DNA from: an uncultured Pelagimonas sp.
GTDB taxonomy: Bacteria > Pseudomonadota > Alphaproteobacteria > Rhodobacterales > Rhodobacteraceae
Assembly (NCBI GenBank): GCA_947499735.1
Contig: CANMPP010000004.1
Location: forward strand, 62,001 to 126,000
Length of the DNA: 64,000 nucleotides
Direction of reading: 5' to 3'
Shown here: positions 40,133 through 49,826 of the stretch, piece after piece
Position numbering within the stretch: position 1 is the stretch's first letter
Layout of the letters: each line of letters begins with the position of its first letter
Translations under genes and position numbers: made by a program
Notes under the pieces: model-generated
The model's database searches: none
The model's input: the letters and a program-made list of their open reading frames with translations, nothing else
What the model was told of the DNA's origin: nothing

Positions 40133-41771
40133 TACAATGACTGACTCATTTCTCGACATTCGCGGTCTCAAAATCGGTGCGACGGTCTATCCACCGGGCG
40201 AAAAACCAAAAGACATCGAAATCGTTCACGGCGTTGATATCAAACTTGAAAAGGGCAAGGTGCTTGGCCTGATCGGGGAATCCGGCGCCGGTAAATCAAC
40301 GATTGGCCTTGCCTCTATGGGCTATGGGCGCGGCGGTGTGCGCATCACAGGGGGTGAAGTGTTCCTGAACGGGCGCGATATCCTAAAGATTGGCGCGAAA
40401 GGCTTGCGCGGCCTACGCGGTAAAGAGGTCACTTATGTGTCCCAATCCGCCGCTGCCAGTTTCAATCCGGCCAAACGCCTGATGGAACAAATCGTGGAAA
40501 GCGCGCTGGAACACGGTGTGCACAGCCGCGCAGACGCTGAGGCGCGCGCCGTCAAGCATTTCCGCGATCTGGGCCTGCCGGATCCAGAAAATTTCGGCAA
40601 ACGTTATCCGCACCAGGTATCAGGCGGTCAGTTGCAGCGCGCCATGACAGCCATGGCGCTGTGCCCTGAGCCAGATTTGATCGTGTTCGACGAACCCACC
40701 ACAGCGCTGGATGTGACCACCCAGATCGACGTTTTGGCGGCCATCAAAGAAGCGATCCGCAAAACCGGAGTTGCAGCGATCTATGTCACGCATGATTTGG
40801 CCGTTGTGGCACAGGTCAGCGATGACATCATGGTTCTGCGCCATGGCAAAATGGTGGAACGCGACACGGCGGAAACGATCATCACCAATCCAAGCCAGGA
40901 CTACACCCGCGCATTGGTATCCGTGAAATCGTCTGAACACCCGGAAAAAGCCCCTGTTGGCGAGCCGGTTTTACAGTGCAAAAACATCACCGCATCTTAT
41001 GGTGGCGATGTGAAGGTTCTCAAAAACGTCTCGATGGATCTGTATCCTGGTCAAACATTGGCGGTGGTCGGGGAATCTGGTTCCGGTAAATCGACAACAG
41101 CGCGCGTGATCACAGGGTTGCTGCCTCCGATCGAAGGCGAGATCTTGTTTGACGGGCGGGTCCTGCCCCCTGCATTGGCCCAGCGCAGCCGCGATGACCT
41201 GCGGGAATTGCAAATGATCTATCAAATGGCTGACGTCGCGATGAATCCGCGCCAAACCATTGGCACGATCATCGGCCGTCCGCTGGAATTCTATTTTGGC
41301 ATAAAGGGCGCGGAAAAGCGCAAAAAGACCATCAAATTGCTGGATAAGATCGAACTGGGCGAAAGCTTTATCGATCGCTACCCTGCGGAATTGTCCGGTG
41401 GTCAAAAGCAACGTGTCTGTATCGCGCGATCTTTGGCCGCCAAGCCCAAGCTGATCATCTGTGACGAGGTGACATCGGCGCTGGATCCTCTTGTGGCTGA
41501 GGGCATTTTGAAACTACTGCTCGACCTACAAGCTGAGGAAAACGTGGCCTATCTGTTTATCACCCACGATCTGGCGACGGTGAAATCCATCGCTGATAGC
41601 ATCGCGGTGATGTATCAGGGCAAGCTACAGCGTTACGGCACAAAAACCGAAGTGCTGACACCGCCCTTTGACGATTATACCGACCTTCTGCTGTCTTCTG
41701 TGCCAGAGATGAAGATCGGTTGGTTGGAACATGTTCTGGCCACACGCAAAATGGAAAGCGCGGGCAACTGA
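40125..41771 (+). CDS. Fused double ABC ATPase (DppD-DppF type)
   Basis: A 548-residue protein with two complete ATPase domains in one chain. The first has GESGAGKST, VSGGQLQR and LIVFDEPTTALD; the second has GESGSGKST, LSGGQKQR and IICDEVTSALD. In most peptide/nickel transporters these are separate proteins; the fused form is common in glutathione and some opine or oligopeptide systems. The inter-domain region near residue 265 carries the peptide-importer-type segment after SQDYTRALV. The start is a GTG within the end of the upstream gene; an ATG 12 bases later is an alternative. It energises the importer encoded just upstream. Confidence 0.92.
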   Translation: MVDTMTDSFLDIRGLKIGATVYPPGEKPKDIEIVHGVDIKLEKGKVLGLIGESGAGKSTIGLASMGYGRGGVRITGGEVFLNGRDILKIGAKGLRGLRGKEVTYVSQSAAASFNPAKRLMEQIVESALEHGVHSRADAEARAVKHFRDLGLPDPENFGKRYPHQVSGGQLQRAMTAMALCPEPDLIVFDEPTTALDVTTQIDVLAAIKEAIRKTGVAAIYVTHDLAVVAQVSDDIMVLRHGKMVERDTAETIITNPSQDYTRALVSVKSSEHPEKAPVGEPVLQCKNITASYGGDVKVLKNVSMDLYPGQTLAVVGESGSGKSTTARVITGLLPPIEGEILFDGRVLPPALAQRSRDDLRELQMIYQMADVAMNPRQTIGTIIGRPLEFYFGIKGAEKRKKTIKLLDKIELGESFIDRYPAELSGGQKQRVCIARSLAAKPKLIICDEVTSALDPLVAEGILKLLLDLQAEENVAYLFITHDLATVKSIADSIAVMYQGKLQRYGTKTEVLTPPFDDYTDLLLSSVPEMKIGWLEHVLATRKMESAGN

Positions 41772-42679
41772 TGTCCGCGCCAGACTATGGGAACCTGATC
41801 GATGCCGAGGTCTGGGCCTTCATCGACAAATCCAACGCGGCCTATCCTGAGGATGCAGTAGATGCGTCAATTGATGAACAGCGGGCGTTTTATGACGCCT
41901 GTTGTGCACAATTCCATGCCGGTTACCCCGCAGGTGTCACCGCCACGGATCGGGAAATCGCAGGCGTGCCAGTGCGTGATTATACACCCGCAAATGCCAA
42001 GGATCACACGACCCTGATCTATATCCATGGCGGCGGATTTGTTGTCGGTGGATTAGATAGCCACGATGACATCTGCGCCGAAATCGCGGATCGGTGTAAA
42101 CTGCCCCTGCGCGCAATTGATTACCGGCTGTGTCCCGAAAACCCCTATCCGGCGGATTTGGCCGATTGTCTGGCCGTGTTTGATGCGACCGACGGGCCGG
42201 TTGTCCTGATCGGAGACAGCGCGGGCGGCAATCTATGTGCAGGCCTTAGTCATGTGCGTCGCGCAGATCGGATCTTGGGTCAGGTTCTGATCTATCCCGG
42301 CCTTGGTGGTGACCTGACCCAAGGCTCCTATCAAACACATGCATTTGCCCCGCTGCTAACGTTGGCGGATGTGGAATTTTACAAAGGTATCCGGGGTCCC
42401 GTCGTCGGCGATATTGGGGCCTATTCACCGCTGAAAGCCAGCGACTTCACAGATCTTCCCCAAACGGTGGCCATAGCAGCAGAATGCGACCCCCTAGCCG
42501 ATGACGCGCATGCCTATGCGGCTGCGATCACAGCAGCAGGCGGTCAGGCCCAATCCTGGACCGATGCAGGCCTCGTCCATTCCTGGCTACGCGCACGCCA
42601 CATGTCAGAAAAAGCAGGCGTTGCATTTGATCGGGTCTGTAGCGCGATCGCAGGGATGGCCTACAAGGCTGAAGTATGA
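41771..42679 (+). CDS. HSL-type alpha/beta hydrolase
   Basis: A 302-residue cytoplasmic hydrolase of the hormone-sensitive-lipase group. It has the oxyanion motif HGGGF (86-90), the nucleophile Ser150 in GDSAGGN, a likely acid Asp in AECDPLADDA and a catalytic His in LVHSWLR. The ATG overlaps the stop of the transporter ATPase by one base (TGATG), so it belongs to the same operon and probably acts on the imported compound, for example cleaving an ester or amide. Enzymes of this group hydrolyse short acyl esters and carbamates. The substrate is not known. Confidence 0.85.
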   Translation: MSAPDYGNLIDAEVWAFIDKSNAAYPEDAVDASIDEQRAFYDACCAQFHAGYPAGVTATDREIAGVPVRDYTPANAKDHTTLIYIHGGGFVVGGLDSHDDICAEIADRCKLPLRAIDYRLCPENPYPADLADCLAVFDATDGPVVLIGDSAGGNLCAGLSHVRRADRILGQVLIYPGLGGDLTQGSYQTHAFAPLLTLADVEFYKGIRGPVVGDIGAYSPLKASDFTDLPQTVAIAAECDPLADDAHAYAAAITAAGGQAQSWTDAGLVHSWLRARHMSEKAGVAFDRVCSAIAGMAYKAEV

Positions 42680-42856
42680 ATTGCCAACAGTTGCTGATTA
42701 CTGCCCTTGAGTTTGGTCTGGGAAACTAAGCGCCTGCAGCGCCAAGACAGATGGCGGAGGTTCCATGCAGTCTATGAGACTCATCATGGCAACGGGCGGA
42801 CGTTGATTGCAGAATTAAGATGGGCAGTAATTTACCAAGCAAAATGGAGAGACCCA

Positions 42857-43078
42857 ATGTCCTCACAAGATAAAATGAAAGGCCAGTGCTCTAATTGCGG
42901 CTGGGTCACCAGGCGAAAATTCAAAAACATGGAAAGAAAACCTTGCCCAAAATGCGGTGGTCATGTTGTGTTCCACGAAGATGACATAGAGACTGCGCGG
43001 ACTATTGCGATACTATCGATTGTTGGCATGGCCGTGATCGGAATCCTTTTCGTATCTCTGGGGATAGCAGAATGGTGA
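42857..43078 (+). CDS. Small zinc-ribbon membrane protein
   Basis: A 73-residue protein with two CxxC motifs, CSNCGW and CPKCGG, forming a zinc ribbon, followed by one C-terminal membrane helix (AILSIVGMAVIGILFVSLG). GGAGAG lies 8 bases before the ATG. A longer frame extends 50 codons upstream but starts without a ribosome-binding site and has no recognisable N-terminus. It lies 177 bases after the hydrolase gene on the same strand. Function unknown. Confidence 0.6.
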   Translation: MSSQDKMKGQCSNCGWVTRRKFKNMERKPCPKCGGHVVFHEDDIETARTIAILSIVGMAVIGILFVSLGIAEW

Positions 43079-43245
43079 AGGCTTCCGAAACGACAACATC
43101 ACTTCATCTGTAACGGAGGCTGCTTCGTACGCAGTTGCGGTCAGCGACGCTTCGAAAAGGAGCAAACATTTGTGGCAGCTCTGCTCCGGTTGCCTTTTCG
43201 CCGCCGCTACATAACAAGCGATGACAGCCCATCTACATACCAAAA

Positions 43246-44109
43246 CTACCCTTTGCGGCTGCGCAGCCACATCACAAACGGGATGACCGTGACATACATG
43301 ATCACCCCATAAACCGCCGAAGGCAAGCCAATGGTGGGAATACCCCCTGTTGCCCCAACAATCAGCGGGGCGAGTGTGATGCCAAGGCTACCGTTTTGAA
43401 TACCGACCTCAATCGAGATTGTTTTCTGTTCCCGCCAGGTCAGGCCCAGCGCGGCGGCGATCAACAGGCCTCCGATCATGGTGGTCAGGTTCAAACTGAT
43501 CAAAGCCGGGCCAAGGGCGGTGACATTCGTCCGTAATGTGTGCCAATTGGATAGGATCGCGGCAAGGATGATCAGCACGAAAAGCGCGCTGGACAGTGTT
43601 ATCAATCTGGGCTCAATGCGCTCGGAAAAAGACGGCGCAATGGCACGCAGGCTCATACCAAGGATCACGGGAAGTGCCGTCAGGACGAACATCGCTATAG
43701 CCAGTTTGGTCACGGATATATCTGGTGCGGCTTCGCCCATGAAATGTTCTACGGACCAACCGATCAGCACTGGGACCGTTAAGATCGAGATCAGAGACAT
43801 CAATGCCGTCAAAGATACCGAGAGCGCCACATCGCCATTGGCAAGGCGCGAAACCACATTGGACGTCACGCCCCCGGGACAAAACGCGATCAACATGACA
43901 CCAGCGGCCATCGCTCCAGAAAGACCAAATACCAAGGTGACAGCAAAGGCCACCACCGGAATAAAAACCAGCTGACACAGCGCCCCAACGGCGAACACCC
44001 ATCCACGTTCAGCGACACGGTAAAAATCTGCCGGCCTCAATCCGATGCCCAGACTGAACATGATAACCGCCAAAGACAACGGCAACACAATGTTGATTAG
44101 AATATCCAC
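43246..44109 (-). CDS. Bile-acid:sodium symporter (BASS/SBF) family transporter
   Basis: A 287-residue membrane protein with about nine or ten hydrophobic segments. It begins MDILINIVLPLSLAVIMFSLGIGL and carries the family motif FCPGGVTSNVVSRLANGDVALSVS in the sodium-binding region and VGIQNGSLGI in the second repeat. BASS proteins take up organic anions with sodium; bacterial substrates include pantoate and other carboxylates. The start is GTG behind GGAGG with a 6-base gap. Flanked by unrelated genes, so context does not reveal the substrate. Confidence 0.85.
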   Translation of the reverse strand: MDILINIVLPLSLAVIMFSLGIGLRPADFYRVAERGWVFAVGALCQLVFIPVVAFAVTLVFGLSGAMAAGVMLIAFCPGGVTSNVVSRLANGDVALSVSLTALMSLISILTVPVLIGWSVEHFMGEAAPDISVTKLAIAMFVLTALPVILGMSLRAIAPSFSERIEPRLITLSSALFVLIILAAILSNWHTLRTNVTALGPALISLNLTTMIGGLLIAAALGLTWREQKTISIEVGIQNGSLGITLAPLIVGATGGIPTIGLPSAVYGVIMYVTVIPFVMWLRSRKG

Positions 44110-44248
44110 AGCTCCCCTCCCAAGGCCGCTAGAGGTTCAAGCGACCACAGGCTGGGACATATTTCAACAGTTGCTTTTGTGACGGTGCGTTTATGACACG
44201 CCCCACCGCGCGGCACCCGCCCTGAAGGCAGATTTCAGTAGATATCGG

Positions 44249-44998
<750 letters not shown>

Positions 44999-45000
44999 TT

Positions 45001-45158
45001 ATCAGGCCGGTCTTCTGGCTTGAGGTCATTCGCGGTTTGGCACCTTCCCAGACTGTTCCAGTGGTATTTGCCAATGCGTCTCTCTTACAGCGGCGGGCCC
45101 GCGCCGGTTCTTCCCCGACTTCCCGATTATCCCTTCACTGAAGGGCACCTGATATGTC
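45001..45158 (-). promoter_or_regulatory. Cobalamin riboswitch controlling bluB
   Basis: Read on the minus strand this shows the cobalamin riboswitch landmarks in order: AGGTGCC near the 5' end, AGGGATAATCGGGAA, CCGCCGCTGTAA, CCACTG, TGGGAAGG and the B12 box AAGCCAGAAGACCGGCC near the 3' end. About 60 bases then separate it from the bluB start, room for an expression platform acting on translation. Function is established for the class: binding of adenosylcobalamin represses the downstream gene. Confidence 0.95.
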
Positions 45159-45222
45159 GATATCTGCCAAACCGAGACCGATTTAGCAAGCTGGTTGATT
45201 GTTTTGAAACGAGTGGAATAGC

Positions 45223-45846
45223 TTAGTTCCGCAGCCGTTCTGCTGCCACATCTGGCACGACCAATGGTTGGTCTACGGCCTCTAAAACCGCCGGGTCGTA
45301 GGGTTTGCGGGCAAACACTTCTTTCACCATAGGTGCAAAGAATGAAAGCGGTAGCGTATCATAGTCGGGATCAAAGCTGGATTGATCCCAACGTTCGCAA
45401 AATTCAGCGCAGTCATCGAAATATCTGTGTCCACGGTGGCGTTCGCGTTTGTCTTGATCAAACCCCTCCAAATGATGGCCGTAGTACAGCATTTGAAAAT
45501 CACCGTGGGTTTCGACACACCAGCGACATTGTTCGCGAACAAAAGGCTTTAGGATCGTGGCGGCATATTCGTCATGATTATAAGGGGCAAAAATATCACC
45601 GATATCGTGCAAAAGCGCTGCAACGACCCAATCGATATCCGCCCCATCCCGCCAAGCGCGCGTGGCGGCCTGAACGGAATGACCCAGACGGGTAATTTTG
45701 TATCCAGACAAGCCCTCGTCCAGATGCTCTAACGCATGTAACAACCGGTCAGCCGTGCCTTTGGTGTATTCAATTTCATGGGCGGTCAGGAACTCGTAAT
45801 CTTCCTTCGTTCCGTCCTTCATCTGGGAAAAGCTGACGCGATCCAT
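45223..45846 (-). CDS. HD-domain protein with PhnZ-like diiron ligand set (COG4341 type)
   Basis: A 207-residue HD-domain protein of unknown function. Aligned by eye with the phosphonate oxygenase PhnZ, all six metal ligands are present: His56 (RLGHSVQ), His80-Asp81 (LLHDIGD), His91 (YNHDEY), His114 (ETHGDF) and Asp154 (ERWDQSS). This two-iron pattern is that of mixed-valence oxygenases such as PhnZ and myo-inositol oxygenase rather than single-metal phosphohydrolases. The YxGE substrate motif of PhnZ is not kept (positions read LSGY), and the usual LEH is LGH here. It is often annotated as predicted HD phosphohydrolase. The gene stands between the riboswitch and a CocE-type hydrolase, about 4 kb from a phosphonate importer. 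Confidence 0.75.
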   Translation of the reverse strand: MDRVSFSQMKDGTKEDYEFLTAHEIEYTKGTADRLLHALEHLDEGLSGYKITRLGHSVQAATRAWRDGADIDWVVAALLHDIGDIFAPYNHDEYAATILKPFVREQCRWCVETHGDFQMLYYGHHLEGFDQDKRERHRGHRYFDDCAEFCERWDQSSFDPDYDTLPLSFFAPMVKEVFARKPYDPAVLEAVDQPLVVPDVAAERLRN

Positions 45847-45900
45847 TTTGCTTGCCTTTGCATCAATCGAATTGCCCCGAGCCTAGCATGGCCCACCGTG

Positions 45901-47877
45901 TCACACCAAATTGCGCGGTAGTGTTTTTTCGAAATCTCGCTCAAAGACCAGATCATCGCCCTCATATGCCTCAATCCGAGCTGTGAGCGTGAAGGTTTCT
46001 GAGTCCGATACCATCGTGGAATAGGTTTCCACCCGCACCCCCCAATCGCCCCGGCGCAGGGTGTTCGTCCAATGGGTGCGACCCTTGGCAGATGTGGGAT
46101 CATCGGGGTGAATGCTCCACCATTCCCGCGCGATACCGCCTGCGGCCAATCCGTGATCTAGATCTTCGGCCTCGCCAAAGTCATCCATGATTTCCAAATG
46201 GGTTTCGCCCGTTTGCTGGTCCAAAATGGTTTTGCGTTCATTGCGCCCCTCGCGCAGGGTCTTGATTTGCCACGGCTCTGCAGCTTCGGGGGCCTGAAAT
46301 GGCGTCATATCCCCGGTTTCAGCCAACAGGGGCAAGTCAACGGACCCGGCCGTCAAGGTCAGCTTGGTCTTGGTTGGGCTGGGCCAGATCAGCGGCCAAT
46401 AGGCGTTGGAAATAGACAGGCGTAACTTGTGCCCCTTTGGCAGGCGATACGCAATCTGATCCAGTTTCAACGTCACCACCACAGGTTCGCCAATCGGCAT
46501 GGGTTCGGGGAATTCGGCACTGTCACGGTGGGTCAGATTCAGCACACCATAGGTGATACGCGCGACTGTTCCGTCAGGGCGCACATCATTCAGACGTACG
46601 GCAATCTGCGCGCAAGGTTCATCAGATGCCAAGGTCAATGTGACCGCAGGCGCACCCGATATTTCCAGATCATCCTCTAGGGCCGCACTGTCAAAAACAG
46701 TCGACATTGCATCGTCGCGACGCTGATCCGACGGCAGCTCTGGCCCCAACCATATTGCGCAATATTCACCGGCTGCCATGCCCGTATCTGCGGGGCTGTC
46801 GATGATTGCCGTAAAACCGTCCGCCTCGCCCAAGCCATTGGGCCCAAGAGCCAGCATTTTATGCTCAGCGCGTGTCGCATCATGGGTCGCCCAGCGCCCT
46901 TCGCGGTGTTCATATTGCGCCTTGGGACGTTCGCTATCTTGGACATAGACACGCAGATCCGGGTCGTTCTCAACACCCGTTTCGATCCCTTTCAACCATT
47001 TATCCCACCAGCGCAGCGCTTCTTGCAGGAAACCAATGCGGGGTTCTGGGACGGCAAAATGCGGGTATTTGTGCACCCAAGGGCCTATGATCCCTTTGAC
47101 CGGGCTGGACAGGTTTTCGACCAGTGCAGGAACCGTGTTTTTGTAACTATCCCCCCAGCCGCCGATTGTAAGGACAGCTGCGGTGATCGCTGAATAATCT
47201 TCGCAAACCGAACCGTGTTTCCAATACGCATCGCGGTGTTGATGGTCTAGCCAAGTTTCCGCCAAATGTGGCTCAGCCTCTAAGCGTTGCATCCACATAT
47301 CCCGCCATGCATCACCGACTAGGGCCGGATCTGGGGGCATTGCGGAATAGCTTAGCATCGTTCCGGCCCAGCCGAGGTTTTCATTCAACAGATTGCCACC
47401 CTTGTAGTGGATGTCATCCGCAAATCGGTCCGTGGTGGAACACAACGTAATGATGGCCTTCAGCGGCGCAGGATCCATCGCTGCCATCTGCAACCCGTTG
47501 AACCCGCCCCAGCTGATCCCCATCATACCAACGGTGCCCAGACACCATGGTTGGTTAGCAAGCCATTTTATGACTTCAACCGCATCGTCCAACTCTTGCG
47601 GGCTGTATTCATCTGTCATCACGCCTTGGCTGTCGCCATTGCCGCGGATATCGACGCGAATACACGCATAGCCATGGGACGCAAAATACGGATGGGTCAA
47701 CGCATCACGGGCGCAGGTTCCGTCGCGTTTGCGATAAGGCAGATATTCCAGAATGGCGGGCACCGGATTGTCTGCCGCATCCTCTGGCATCCAAACCCGC
47801 GCCGACAGGCGCGTGCCATCGGACAACGTGATCCCCATATCCGGGGTTTCAACAACGGATTTTGGGCCCATTGGCAT
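45901..47877 (-). CDS. CocE/NonD-type hydrolase (S15 X-Pro peptidase-like)
   Basis: A 658-residue serine hydrolase. An alpha/beta-hydrolase core carries VDIRGNGDSQG, the nucleophile Ser122 in GISWGGFNG, a probable acid Asp in GGWGDSYKN and His in GPWVHKYPH; a C-terminal jelly-roll domain follows, as in cocaine esterase and X-Pro dipeptidyl-peptidases. There is no signal peptide, so it is cytoplasmic. AAGGAG precedes the ATG, with a short palindrome (47899-47913) just upstream. The family acts on acyl esters, peptides with proline or beta-lactam side chains; the substrate here is open. It ends 54 bases before the HD gene on the same strand. Confidence 0.85.
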   Translation of the reverse strand: MPMGPKSVVETPDMGITLSDGTRLSARVWMPEDAADNPVPAILEYLPYRKRDGTCARDALTHPYFASHGYACIRVDIRGNGDSQGVMTDEYSPQELDDAVEVIKWLANQPWCLGTVGMMGISWGGFNGLQMAAMDPAPLKAIITLCSTTDRFADDIHYKGGNLLNENLGWAGTMLSYSAMPPDPALVGDAWRDMWMQRLEAEPHLAETWLDHQHRDAYWKHGSVCEDYSAITAAVLTIGGWGDSYKNTVPALVENLSSPVKGIIGPWVHKYPHFAVPEPRIGFLQEALRWWDKWLKGIETGVENDPDLRVYVQDSERPKAQYEHREGRWATHDATRAEHKMLALGPNGLGEADGFTAIIDSPADTGMAAGEYCAIWLGPELPSDQRRDDAMSTVFDSAALEDDLEISGAPAVTLTLASDEPCAQIAVRLNDVRPDGTVARITYGVLNLTHRDSAEFPEPMPIGEPVVVTLKLDQIAYRLPKGHKLRLSISNAYWPLIWPSPTKTKLTLTAGSVDLPLLAETGDMTPFQAPEAAEPWQIKTLREGRNERKTILDQQTGETHLEIMDDFGEAEDLDHGLAAGGIAREWWSIHPDDPTSAKGRTHWTNTLRRGDWGVRVETYSTMVSDSETFTLTARIEAYEGDDLVFERDFEKTLPRNLV

Positions 47878-47898
47878 AGCGTGTCTCCTTGATGCTTA

Positions 47899-47913
47899 AC
47901 GCTCGCGGAGCGT
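47899..47913. repeat. Short palindrome upstream of the CocE-type gene
   Basis: ACGCTC-GCG-GAGCGT, a perfect 6-bp inverted repeat with a 3-base centre, 21 bases before the start codon. It could be an operator or a small leader hairpin. Confidence 0.25.
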
Positions 47914-48026
47914 CGGTCAAAACCGCAAGCCTGTAAAGCGTCTGGCTACGGAAATATATGAGGTCGCGATGACCTGCACCTGCCAGTGGCAATTGGCCAG
48001 CCCACAGTACTTTTGCTTGTTAATCG

Positions 48027-49055
48027 CTAGATCGTTTGTGCTTCCGCAAAAGAAACGAGGCGCTTGGACTTTTCGTCCCAAAGGTGAAGGCGCACATTGG
48101 CCAAGCTTTGGCGGATCGTCATCCGATTGCTATTCGCCAGCTCGCCATGGTCACGCAAGACTTCTGGCAATCGGTAGAAGGGGATACGACTGTAAAGGTG
48201 GTGCACATGATGAATGCCGATATTCGCGCTGAGCCACTGCAAGGCGGCAGGCAGAACATAATGCGAGCTGCCGTGTAGCGCAGCTTCATGGAGTTGCCAG
48301 TCCTCTTCCAAATCCCAATGCGTGGTTTCAAATTGATGTTGCACATAGAACAGCCAAACACCCGCTGTCGCAGCTAGCACTGTTGTCGGTAGAAAAATCA
48401 GCAAAATTGGTGCCCATCCGCCAAAGAAAACAACCAGGCTGAGCCACAAGAGAAGGACCGCATTGGTACCCATCGCACTGATCCAAAATTTCATAATATG
48501 CGTAAAGCCTAGAGGCAGGCGGTTTTGGATAAGAAACAAGTAACCCGGCCCGATACCGAACAAAACCACGGGGTTTCGGTAAATTCTATAACGCAATTGG
48601 TTCACCCAAGTGAGTGCGCGGTATTCCATAACAGTCAATGTATGGACATCGCCCATTCCACGTCGATCCAGATTCCCAGATGCACCATGATGCATCGCAT
48701 GCGACCGTTGCCAAACATCATACGGCGTCAGTGTCAGCACGCCCAACCCTCGCCCCAGCCAGTCGCTGATTGTGCGATTTTGTAAAAACGATCCGTGTCC
48801 ACAGTCGTGTTGGATCACAAAAAGGCGCAGCAGGAATGCCGCATTCATCACAGAAAGCGCCAAAGTCAAAAAATAGCTGACAGGGATAGCCAGCCAAGCA
48901 AGCACCCAGAGACCAATAAACGGCCCTAATGTCACGGCCAGTTCAAAAAAACTGCGCGCAGGATCCGGTTCACGGTATTTTGCGAGAATTGGGACCCATT
49001 CCCGGGCTAGGCGTGGCTTGTCGTGCTGGCGTGCAGCTTCAGATTGATCGAGCAT
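48027..49055 (-). CDS. Membrane fatty-acid desaturase
   Basis: A 342-residue membrane desaturase with the three histidine boxes of the family: HDCGH (83-87), HAMHH (119-123) and HHVHH in the C-terminal third, which bind the diiron centre. Four or more hydrophobic segments surround them. The protein should introduce a double bond into an acyl chain or a related lipid, altering membrane fluidity. Related enzymes act on acyl lipids or as beta-carotene ketolase/hydroxylase-like proteins; the HDCGHGSF and HHVHHLYSRIPFY forms favour acyl-lipid desaturase. It lies alone between the CocE-type gene and the phosphonate block, all on the minus strand. Confidence 0.87.
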   Translation of the reverse strand: MLDQSEAARQHDKPRLAREWVPILAKYREPDPARSFFELAVTLGPFIGLWVLAWLAIPVSYFLTLALSVMNAAFLLRLFVIQHDCGHGSFLQNRTISDWLGRGLGVLTLTPYDVWQRSHAMHHGASGNLDRRGMGDVHTLTVMEYRALTWVNQLRYRIYRNPVVLFGIGPGYLFLIQNRLPLGFTHIMKFWISAMGTNAVLLLWLSLVVFFGGWAPILLIFLPTTVLAATAGVWLFYVQHQFETTHWDLEEDWQLHEAALHGSSHYVLPAALQWLSANIGIHHVHHLYSRIPFYRLPEVLRDHGELANSNRMTIRQSLANVRLHLWDEKSKRLVSFAEAQTI

Positions 49056-49190
49056 AACCTACTTTTCATTAGGAATGGCCCCCTGTTATTCGATCTGAAC
49101 GTTTTGGCAAGGTGAAATGGAAAAGTGCGCAGGAAATAAAACTGTTCGGCTGCTATATGCGCTTTTACATTCAACCTTGGCTGATGCAGG

Positions 49191-49817
49191 TCAACTGCCA
49201 TACTTCGTCAGAAAAGCCTCGACCGGCAACGCGCGAAAATCGTCCAAAGCAGTCCGCAACGCATCATGGGTCCAATCCCACCACGCCAAAGCCTCTAACC
49301 GGTCTACGATGTCGGGCGAAAAGCGGGGGCGCATGAGTTTGGCAGGAACTCCTGATACGATCATATAGGCGGGCACATCCTTGGTGACGATGGCACCCGA
49401 TGCGATCACAGCTCCATTGCCGATCGTCACGTCTGGTTTGATCTGCGCATTATGACCGATCCATGTGTCATGACCAATCACCGTCCGACGCGCCCGGCGT
49501 TTCGCAAACCAATCCGCATCATCTGTCGCATCGTCCCAATAAGCCGCAGACCGATACATGAAATGGTGCAGGCTCGCGCGATCCAGCGGGTGATCCGTTG
49601 CCCCAATACGCACAAAGCTGGCAATATTGGCGAATTTTCCCACGGTTGTATTGGCGATATCACAATGGCGGTCGCAATAAGAATAATCCCCCATCTCGCT
49701 ATAAGCGACCCGGCTGCCCTGCCCGATTTCGGTGAATGCACCCATCTCAGATTCGGTGATGCTGCATCCATCGTGGATCACTGGGGCGTCAGGTGAAAGT
49801 TTGGGCATGTCGAGCAT
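49191..49817 (-). CDS. Hexapeptide-repeat transferase of the phosphonate-metabolism type
   Basis: A 208-residue left-handed beta-helix protein. Hexapeptide repeats are visible (VGKFANIASFVRIGA, TVIGHDTWIGHNAQIKPDVTIGNGAVIASGAIVTKDVPAYMIVSGVPAKLMRPRF region). The long loop with a DHPLDRASLHHFMYR segment and the C-terminal LEALAWWDW identify the subgroup usually found beside phosphonate genes (xenobiotic acetyltransferase fold). An acyl transfer role is expected from the fold, but no substrate is established. An alternative ATG three codons later has a better-placed GGA. It follows the VOC gene by nine bases. Confidence 0.82.
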   Translation of the reverse strand: MLDMPKLSPDAPVIHDGCSITESEMGAFTEIGQGSRVAYSEMGDYSYCDRHCDIANTTVGKFANIASFVRIGATDHPLDRASLHHFMYRSAAYWDDATDDADWFAKRRARRTVIGHDTWIGHNAQIKPDVTIGNGAVIASGAIVTKDVPAYMIVSGVPAKLMRPRFSPDIVDRLEALAWWDWTHDALRTALDDFRALPVEAFLTKYGS

Positions 49818-49826
49818 CCAGTTCGT

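Noticed and set aside
43079-43245. A pseudogene in the gap between the zinc-ribbon gene and the BASS transporter
   Set aside because: The sequence is G+C-rich and gene-like in texture, but I could not recognise a continuous protein fragment in any frame.
45223-45846. Naming the HD protein phnZ or tmpB
   Set aside because: The metal ligands fit, but the substrate-binding Tyr/Glu motif does not, and no PhnY/TmpA-type partner is in the window.
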